From: Tubiluchus corallicola
Taxonomy: Eukaryota; Priapulida; Priapulimorpha; Priapulimorphida; Tubiluchidae
Assembly: GCA_030141605.1 (NCBI GenBank)
Contig: JAQGDQ010000316.1
Coordinates: 163,501-227,500 of the forward strand
Length of the DNA stretch: 64,000 nucleotides
Reading direction: 5' to 3'
Shown here in pieces: positions 56,681-64,000 of the stretch. How positions within the stretch are numbered: the stretch's first letter is position 1; every line of letters begins with the position of its first letter. A program made the translations under genes and the position numbers. The notes under the pieces are model-generated. The model had not been told where the DNA came from. It was given only the letters and a program-made list of their open reading frames with translations, and ran no database searches.

Positions 56681-56838
56681 TTTAATTCAGCAAAAAGCTA
56701 CAGGCTTTGCGTTAGTTAAACAAACAGTAGGCAGGATGTTACGGGCTTTGCGTTATAAATGAGGACTAAGTAGAACGTTCGCGTATTATTGATTACACGT
56801 GTATTTATACGCAAAATCTTTTGCGGGGCCTTTGCTAT
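56681..56838 (+). mobile_element. Helitron 3'-end fragment
   Basis: Closely matches the last 165 bp of the Helitron at 42306-43054, from CTTTAATTCAGCAAA through hairpin CGCAAAATCTTTTGCG (56810-56825) and GGGCCTTTG. It ends CTAT where the other has CTAG. The 5' part is missing. Confidence 0.75.
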
Positions 56839-56989
56839 TTATTATATTATAGCACATAGTTTCAACTTTGTGAAAAATGTTTGAAATGGTTTTGTTGTAA
56901 TGCTGTGCTGTTGGTGCTTGTGCTATAGGTGTCGTCATCATTGCCACCATCATCATCATCATCATCAACATCATGATCACCACGTGAGG

Positions 56990-57500
56990 TGGTGGATTTG
57001 ATGTGGTGTGGTGGTGGTGTGCTTTGTGTGTTGTGCTATGGATGGTGTGGTGGGGTGATAGGGTGTGTGGGGTGTGGTGTGGGTAGTGTGGTATGGAGTG
57101 GGTGGCGTGGTGTGTGGGTGGGTGGGTGTTGTGGTGCAGTGCGGTGTGATGTGGTGGAGTATTATGGTGTGGGTGGTGTGGTGTGGTGTGTGGGTGGTGC
57201 GATGTTGTGTGGTGCAGTGGTATGGTGTGGTGCAGTGTGGTGTGATGTGGTGGAGTCGTATGGTGTGGGTGGTGTGGTGTGGTGTGTGGGTGGTGCGGCG
57301 TGCTGCAGTGGTATGGTGTGGTGCAGTGTGGCATGATGTGGTGGAGTGGTATGGTGTGGGTGGTGTGGTGTGTAGGTGGTATGGTGTGGTGCGGTGCGGT
57401 GTGGTGGTATTGTGTGGTGCGACGAGGTGGAGTGGTATGGTGTGGTGCAGTGTGGTGTGATGAGGTGGAGTGGTGTGGTGTGGGTTGTGTGTTGATTTGT
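56990..57500 (+). repeat. GTGGTGTGG-rich low-complexity tract
   Basis: Degenerate GTGGT, GGTATGGTGTGG and GTGCAGTGTGG units. Frames on both strands stay open but have Trp/Gly/Val or His/Pro/Thr composition and are not genes. Confidence 0.9.
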
Positions 57501-57787
57501 GCACAAAATTCTCTTTGTGGGGTTTGGCTAGAAACTTATATAAATATAAGCTAATAGTGATATCAGGTTATCAAGGACATGATTGTGATGAAGGTACAAT
57601 ACTCTTTTCTTAAAAATGACATATATATATATATATATATCTATATCAACGTATAATGATTTATAAGCTAATAGTGATATATTGTGAATACACAATATAT
57701 TATATATTATTTGGCTTAATAGTTATATATATTAAGTTATCATAAGTGGTATGGTGTGGTGCAGTGTGGTGTGATATTAATATTATA
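57501..57787. other. Spacer before the autonomous Helitron
   Basis: Holds (AT)n at about 57619-57641, a repeated ATAAGCTAATAGTGATAT (57547 and 57662) and a short GTGGTATGGTGTGGTGCAG piece at 57747 like the tract to the left. Confidence 0.6.
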
Positions 57788-57819
57788 CTAGCGAAACCCG
57801 CAAAAAAATTTGCGCATAA

Positions 57820-58489
57820 ATGAACACACAACCTACACAACACCACCCACACCATACCACCCCACCGCATTACCCACACCAGCCACACCATGCAGCTTTG
57901 TAAGTAAGGAACCTGAAGTGAAACGTACAATTATTTCCAATCTTGTTACCTGTGGTCGTATTGTTCCTGAGTTACCCACGTCATCATGTAGTCCAGTTCC
58001 TCCTCTTTCTGAAAAGCTTTCCTATAAGAACTCCATTAATTATTGTTCGAAATGTTATTTTCTGCAACAGTTCTTATAATGCCAGAGGGAGTGCTCACCT
58101 TTTGTCACGGCTTGCAACGTGCTAGATCTAAATGCAGTCAACAAAATATGCATTTAGATCTAGGCAGGTTTACCCCGTCTGGCTCCTGTTTTTACTTACC
58201 GTTTTTCTCAAAGCAAAAAGAACATTATATCACTAACCCTAACAGATTAGTTTTCTATTATACAGAATGGTGACTATAGTATTTTTTTCTAACATCCTAT
58301 GAAATTATTCCAGATAAGTCGCCCATTTCTGTGAAGAGCTTACTTCAGCCAGCAATACAGGTTTTAATTTTGATTTACCAAATAAAGTAAACCATACCAA
58401 GTGAGCAGCCTGGCAACGTCAAATAGCAACACTAGTTTTTATTTATTTGAATAGCTATTTTATTTGTCATGTTTTGCAACCTCGTCAGA
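57820..58489. other. Helitron 3' region outside the repeat array
   Basis: Starts with CACACC-rich sequence (57824-57893) complementary to the GTGGT piece on the other side of the Helitron end. It also holds the inverted repeat at 58122-58163. No gene recognised. Confidence 0.4.
58122..58163. repeat. Perfect 15-bp inverted repeat
   Basis: CTAGATCTAAATGCA at 58122-58136 and its exact complement TGCATTTAGATCTAG at 58149-58163, with a 12-base loop. No poly-T or coding context explains it. Confidence 0.9.
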
Positions 58490-61290
58490 TCTAAAGTGTA
58501 TTGTTGCACCGCAAATGCTCACTTCTGATCGAGTATTGTGGCATATTTTTTTTCTTTGTTCTTCCCGCCAACACAACACCCCATCAGAGACAGATCCAGT
58601 TCCTAGACATTCCCATGAGAGGCTATTTACTGCCTATTAACAACTCAAAGAGCACAAAGATCAGTCTGGCAAGATGCAATTGTTCAATTCCTTTTTATAT
58701 TCCCATCATTTGAAAAGTTACGTCTCCATTTTTCATTTGACTGTTTAAACCTTTCCAGCCAATTTGTTGAATGGTTTTGTTTTCGTTTTTTTAAAGACAT
58801 TTTTTTTAGAAATTCCGGGTAGGCATGAAGCCGCTCATGGTGAAGTGGTACAGGATTTGCGCTTGACTCTGACAGAGAGTGGTGGCAAGCAATTGGATAC
58901 CTGGAAATATTCCAAGAAATATTCTTCTCGCCAAGCTACACACCCAATCACAAGTTTCTCCATGCCTCCCTATGAGAAGTTCACTTTCGCAGCAGGGGCA
59001 TTTTTAGCTGTACTTTTCAACTGATCATGAACAACACCAACAGCTCAATGACCAAGCTACAAATAGCTACAATTAGTTTTGCCTGACCATCACATCAACA
59101 ATTAAGACAACAAAAATATTGTTTGGCTTTTTGTACGTTTTATTTCTATTTGTAGCATGTTTTTTGACCTTGTAATTTTTTTTTAAAAAACGTGTATTTA
59201 GAAATTTTGGAAGAGTGTGAATCTTCTCAACGTGAAGCGGTGCAGGATTTGCGCATACTTCTGACTGAGAGTGGTGGCGCATTGCTACATCCATTTATTT
59301 TTTTTACTATTCTTTCCGCCATCTAACGAACCCCATCAGAGATAGATCCATTTCCAGGATCTTCCCACGAGAAGCTAACTTCAGCAGCAGGCATAGTTTT
59401 TGACAGACTTTGTAGACTATGATGCACAACAAAAGCTTAGTGATTCTCGCATTAGTTTGCATTTTGATACACATCTTTTAAATCTATTTGCCACCTGTTT
59501 TGCGACCATGCAGTTTTTTCCTTTTTTTAAAAAGACACACACGTTCTGGGAGGCTGTAAAGCTTCTCAACGTGAAGTGGTGCAGGATTAGCGCTTACCTC
59601 TGACAGAGAAGTGTGGCACAGAGCAATGCAAAACTTTTCTACCCGCCAATCAACACACCCCATCAGAATGCGATCCCAGTTTTCCAAGCCTTCCCACGAG
59701 AAACTCACTTTAATGGTATATATGTTTTAGACATGATTTTCATTTGACTGTGAGCAACACCAGCAGTTCAGGGAAGAAGTTGGCAAAAATGCAATGTATT
59801 ACGTTAATTTTCATCTGTCCCGTTATTTGAACATTCATGAGTCGACTTTAATCTGATTTTTTTTATTGTCAGGCATATCTGTTTTGCATTATTATGCGCA
59901 TTCAAAATATTTTTTAACAAAACACATGTTTTTATAGATTTTTGAAGGATGTGAAGTTTCTAGATGTGAAGCGGTACCGGGATTTGCGCTTACATTCTGA
60001 CAAAGAGTGGTGGCTATAGCAACTGCTAGTGATATTTTTTTTCATTATTCTGCTCGCCATCGTACGCACCCCATCAGAGATAGATCCATTTCCGGGACCT
60101 TCCCACGAGAAGCTAACTTCAGCAGCAGGCATAGTTTTTGACAGATTTTGTAGACTATGATCCACAACAAAAGCTTAGTGATCAAGCAAGCAAAATGCAT
60201 TAGTTTGCATTTGCTACAACTTTTAAATCTATTTGGCAACTGTTTCTTGACCAAGCAGTTTTTTCTTTTCTTAAATTGTGCAGAAATTCCGGGAGGCTGT
60301 AAAGCTTCTCAATGTAAAGCGGTCATGAATTTGCGCTTACCTCTGACAAAGAGCAGTGGCCACGGCAGTTACTTTCATTTTCTTCTCGCCAAAAAACACA
60401 CACCCTATCAGAGACATATCCAGGCCTTCGCATAAGAAACTCACTTCAATAGAAGACATATTTTTTAAATTAACTATAATTAAGTTGTTAAAAATCAGAT
60501 TGACAGAATACCATAGGTTCAAAACTCGTCTATCAATTATTTGAACGGTCAGGATTCTAATTTAATTTGACTTTTTAAATTTTTAAACCAGTTTATTTGA
60601 TTTTTTGTAAACTTGCATTTTTTTCCAAAACACACATTTTTTAAAATGTTTGGAGAGTAACAAGTTTCTTGATGTGAAGCGATGCTGGATTTGCGCATAC
60701 CTCGGACAGAGAGTGCTGGCATGCAACCGCTGATAATCCTTTTACGCCAACAACATGCCCTACCAGAGATAGATCATGTCCCCTACCCTTTCCATGAGAA
60801 GCTATATACTGTACATTTTTATGCCTATCTGTTTCAGGTTTTGCAATAATAAAACATTTTGCCCTTTAAAAACATGTACACTCAGAAACGCCGGGCGAGT
60901 ATAATGCTTCTCAAAATGCAGGTATTATCATTTACCTCTGACAGAGCATGGTGACACAGCAGTGCAAGTCATCAATTGCTTTATTTTCTTCTCGCCAATA
61001 ACCCACCCTAGCAGAAACAGATCCAGTCACCTGTATCTTCTCATGAGAAGCCCACTTTACTTGCAGGGACATTGTTAAAGAAAAATGAAACACAGCAACA
61101 GCTGAGCAATATGTCCATTACTTGAGACAGATCCTAAAAAATTCCGAGAGGGTGTGAGACTTCTCAATGTGAAGAGGTTACAAGATCAGCACTTATTTCT
61201 GACAGGGAGAGATGGCACAGCATTTTTTTGCTGAATTTATATTTATTTTTTCTTGCCACATATGTACTCCATCAGACAGAAAGATGGAGA
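58490..61290. repeat. Array of nine degenerate repeat units in the Helitron 3' region
   Basis: Units begin near 58490, 58808, 59198, 59541, 59935, 60282, 60645, 60884 and 61137, spacing about 240-395 bp. Each has block A (GCTTCTCAACGTGAAGCGG then TGCAGGATTTGCGC and CTCTGACAGAGAGTGGTGGC) and, except in degraded copies, block B (CACCCCATCAGAGATAGATCC then CCCACGAGAAGCTAACTTC). Part of B is a near reverse complement of part of A, so each unit could fold. Short frames through A stay open for 40-80 codons, but they differ between units and carry stops. Confidence 0.75.
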
Positions 61291-61847
61291 ATATTACTAT
61301 TAGAGAATATACAGAAATTTGAATAGGGTTGCAAAACATGATGTGCTCTTTTTCAAACAATTGCTTTTTTGCCAGGGAATGGTCAATAATACACGCTCGT
61401 ACATGAATGCACAATTATAGTATCTTTTAATAAAGAAACCACTTTTTCAGAGCCACACGGGGCGGGGACGAAATAGCTCAAAATGAACAAAATGTTAATG
61501 TAGCCGTTTCAAATCTTTAAGTGTCTACTTCTTTTTGGCCACTCTTATTAATCAAAATATCTAAAGAAAGACGGCAGTATCATTAACGTAACATTTGCCG
61601 ACTAATTTTCTGATTCGTTCGGCATCAGTTTTTTTGTAAAACTTGCTATTTCTACCCCTGAATGCACAATTAGCTGTTTCTTGCCTTTTACTTCCATCAT
61701 GCCATTTTGCACATCGTTTGCTAACATTTTAATGCTAACCAACTGTCTTACTTGATTGGCAACAACATGTAGCTGTAAACTCTTTACTACTGTACATACC
61801 AATCTTTTGGCTCCATTAGTACATGTTTGTAAGCAATTCTTTGCATT
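61291..61847. other. Sequence just downstream of the Helitron helicase frame
   Basis: No gene recognised between the repeat array and the helicase stop codon. An apparent frame at 61602-61802 (-) has no recognised motif. Confidence 0.4.
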
Positions 61848-64000
61848 TTACAGTACTTCTGTATATACTACGTTTTGCGTGAATACATCATCCCTATTTT
61901 TCAACAAGTTACCTTGTTGCGCATTTTCCTCGATCATTATTTTGAGATCTGCGAAGCGTCTGACTCTACTCACGGCTACATACATTTGTCCATGAGTAAA
62001 AACAGGCCTCGGCAAGTAGATACCAACCTTTTGAAAAGTTTGACCTTGACTCTTGTTAATAGTCAATGCAAAGCTCAAACGGCAAGGGAACTGACGCCGA
62101 GTCATTTTAAATGGCAACTGGGTGTCTGACGGTGACAGAGTTACCCGAGGAATAAACACCCGCTTACCTCTGCTACAATTTTCAATATTGTCACAAATTA
62201 AAAAATTTTCGTGCATCTCTCTAACAATTAATCTGCAACCGTTACATAAACCTTGCCGTATATCTATATTTCTCAATAACATCACAATTGCACCCACCTT
62301 TAGCGTCAGCTTATGAGGCGGTAGACCTGATGGTGTCAGTTTGTTGATATATTCTGTTGGGTATGTTTCTGCCTGTTCCAGATCATTCTCGGCAATAGTA
62401 TCAGCGCTAAAGTAAGTGCGTGCAATGCCATGAAGTCTGGTTAATACGTTTTCGTTAATTCGTAAGCAAACATCGTTTTTCGATGTTAAAATCACATTAT
62501 CTTTTAGCATTTCAGAATTTTGTATTTCATGTCCAAAAATTTCTGTAATAATGTCTGATACAGCCAGACACGCTCTTGGTATTTTGACAGCATTAGGCTG
62601 ATCAGGCACCTCTCTTGGATGTGTACCATCACCAAGCATCATTTGCCAAGAGACAAATTCCCTTTCGTCCACATTAGCACGCATATTTTGAGTTAGACGA
62701 CATTTTTTCACCGAAGGCCATGTCACAGCGTTTTTAATTGTGTTTTCAACAATGGCTGCTCTGCTTCCGTGTGGAACTACTGGCAAGGTTTGCCTAAAAT
62801 CACCGCCAAATACTATGCATTTTCCACCAAATGGAACCGAGTTTTGCATCAGGTCCTGCAAAAATTTATCGATCGCATTAAATGCGTGCAGAGGAACAGT
62901 TGAAACTTCGTCTATTATGATCAATGACGAACGCTTCAGTTCTCGTGAATTCTTGTGCGTGTGCTTCAGATCGCATATGGACGTTTCTAAAATGGGTACA
63001 GGCAATTTGAAGCGCCAATGAACTGTAGTTGCATCGTCCATCAGTGTCGCTGCTATGCCTGTCCATGCCAAAGGGAGAACGAGTTTATTTTCGCCTCGCA
63101 ATACGTGGCACAGTGTCTGGTATAGAAAAGTTTTACCACTGCCACCTGGTCCGTCTACAAAGTAGCATCTTGCTTGCGGTACTTGTTCTTCATCTGCGGA
63201 CTCAATTGTTCTCAATATGTCAGTGAATATTTTTTGCTGTGCCTCGTTCAACTTACACCTCATTTCACTTCCAATCCGTCGCTCCTCTTCAACATCGTAA
63301 CCTATATTTTTCACGCTTTCCGTGACACTTTCATCTGGTTCTGGCAGATTAAAATCAGCCATGCAAAAACCATGTTGTTCGATGGTTTTTCTGATTTCAT
63401 TTAGCGCCATGTTTTCAGAAACTTGCGAGCTATGTTTTTTCAAAAAATCTTCGCAAAGGCTAACTTTAAATTTTTTCCAAAGTTCGGCTGGGTTTGTTGG
63501 TTGCGACAGTGCACATAAGCAGGCAAATAAGAGTCTCAATTGCCGAGGCATCTGAAACGTGTTTGCTTCTTCCAGACAATGTTCAAACTCTGAATCATCT
63601 TGCACCAGTCTACGTTTCACTGCAGCTTCACGAAACGTATTGCATACAATTCCATTTACAGTGCGCAAATGATCGAATGACTGTGGCCCAGGCACGTGCA
63701 ACAACAGCATTCGCAAATAAAACCGTTCCACATCTCGTGGACTTACTGCATACATTCTGGATATTACCAGTTCGCCGCCACGCTGTCTGCGTTTCCAAGT
63801 GCATTTTTGTTTAACATACACATAATGTGTCGGAATCTCTTCGTAAAGATACTGCCTTGCTTCCTCATCTTCTACATTCAGTTTGAAAAATGCAGTCAGC
63901 ATTGTTTCTTTTTCTCTTGCTCTGTGCAAAGCACCTTCCTCATCTCCTCTTACAAAGTAGACACTTTGTTGATTTGGTAAGTGCACTTGCAACCTGATAA
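61848..64000 (-). CDS. Helitron Rep/helicase protein, C-terminal Pif1-like helicase domain (partial)
   Basis: One open frame of at least 716 codons that stays open to the window edge, so the N-terminus (Rep nuclease) is outside. It begins with RLQVHLPNQQSVYF, the segment that precedes the helicase in Helitron proteins. Superfamily 1B motifs, numbered from about 63992: Walker A GPGGSGKT near 280, Walker B IIDEVSTVP near 356, GGDFRQTLPVV near 395, LTQNMRA near 433, LTINKSQGQTF near 645, YVAVSRVRRF near 670. It ends DVFTQNVVYTEVL, a typical Helitron C-terminus. The protein unwinds DNA during rolling-circle transposition. No stop or shift is seen over 2.1 kb. Confidence 0.9.
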   Translation of the reverse strand, partial: IRLQVHLPNQQSVYFVRGDEEGALHRAREKETMLTAFFKLNVEDEEARQYLYEEIPTHYVYVKQKCTWKRRQRGGELVISRMYAVSPRDVERFYLRMLLLHVPGPQSFDHLRTVNGIVCNTFREAAVKRRLVQDDSEFEHCLEEANTFQMPRQLRLLFACLCALSQPTNPAELWKKFKVSLCEDFLKKHSSQVSENMALNEIRKTIEQHGFCMADFNLPEPDESVTESVKNIGYDVEEERRIGSEMRCKLNEAQQKIFTDILRTIESADEEQVPQARCYFVDGPGGSGKTFLYQTLCHVLRGENKLVLPLAWTGIAATLMDDATTVHWRFKLPVPILETSICDLKHTHKNSRELKRSSLIIIDEVSTVPLHAFNAIDKFLQDLMQNSVPFGGKCIVFGGDFRQTLPVVPHGSRAAIVENTIKNAVTWPSVKKCRLTQNMRANVDEREFVSWQMMLGDGTHPREVPDQPNAVKIPRACLAVSDIITEIFGHEIQNSEMLKDNVILTSKNDVCLRINENVLTRLHGIARTYFSADTIAENDLEQAETYPTEYINKLTPSGLPPHKLTLKVGAIVMLLRNIDIRQGLCNGCRLIVREMHENFLICDNIENCSRGKRVFIPRVTLSPSDTQLPFKMTRRQFPCRLSFALTINKSQGQTFQKVGIYLPRPVFTHGQMYVAVSRVRRFADLKIMIEENAQQGNLLKNRDDVFTQNVVYTEVL

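Larger units (their letters stand above)
57788..64000 (-). mobile_element. Autonomous Helitron, 3' part (runs off the right edge)
   Basis: On the - strand the 3' end reads CGCAAATTTTTTTGCG (hairpin, 6-bp stem), GGTTTCG, then CTAG (57788-57791 in + coordinates) followed by T. This is a Helitron terminus of the same type as those at 43.05 and 56.84 kb. It is on the same strand as, and 4.06 kb downstream of, the Helitron helicase frame at 61848-64000, so I infer one element. The Rep domain and the 5' TC end would lie outside the window. Confidence 0.7.

Noticed and set aside
58808-59300. A repeated protein family read from block A (EAVQDLRLLLTESGG-like)
   Set aside because: The frame is open in two or three units only and interrupted in the others; frames differ, so DNA-level repetition is the simpler reading. 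Kept only as a repeat array.

Overview
The window is from an animal (metazoan) nuclear genome. It is AT-rich, has GT-AG introns whose exons join in frame, carries I-set-like immunoglobulin exons and a four-repeat annexin, and holds animal-type transposons (Ty3/gypsy, Helitron, CR1/Jockey-like LINE, pogo, hAT). A degenerate CCCTAA tract and a 5S-like relic fit this. I cannot name the species; a marine invertebrate is a guess.

Region 1 (about 0.5-10.4 kb, + strand) is a complete nine-exon gene. Its exons add up to exactly 681 codons plus stop. The predicted type I membrane protein has a signal sequence, five Ig-like domains, one transmembrane helix and a short Ser/Thr/acidic tail. Region 2 (about 10.4-15 kb) holds a decayed unrecognised coding relic, a broken LINE and tandem repeats. 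Region 3 (about 15.3-32.2 kb, + strand) is best read as a shorter paralogue: a phase-1 signal-peptide exon, then duplicates of the last two Ig exons, the TM exon and the tail exon, 291 codons in total. Its first intron holds a 57-bp minisatellite and an 8.8-kb LTR retrotransposon with an intact 1629-residue polyprotein, in which integrase precedes reverse transcriptase (Gmr1-type order). The 3' LTR ends 54 bp before the next exon.

Region 4 (about 33-53.4 kb) holds an eight-exon annexin gene (322 codons). About 1.2 kb upstream is a four-unit heat-shock element followed by a TATA box. Its introns are filled with minisatellites (93, 31 and 25 bp units), a Helitron, an LTR remnant, a LINE fragment, a pogo element with a hAT-like MITE nested inside, and tRNA-like and 5S-like relics.

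Region 5 (about 53.5-57.5 kb) has decayed EGF-like exons, an orphan signal-peptide exon and long simple repeats. Region 6 (57.8 kb to the right edge, - strand) is the 3' part of an autonomous Helitron: a Pif1-like helicase domain running off the window, then about 4 kb of downstream sequence with nine degenerate repeat units, and a hairpin plus CTAG 3' end. Two other Helitron 3' ends of the same type occur at 43.05 and 56.84 kb.

The three host genes are independent transcription units. The two Ig genes are related by a local duplication of the 3' half, and the rest of the window is mainly repeats and transposons.
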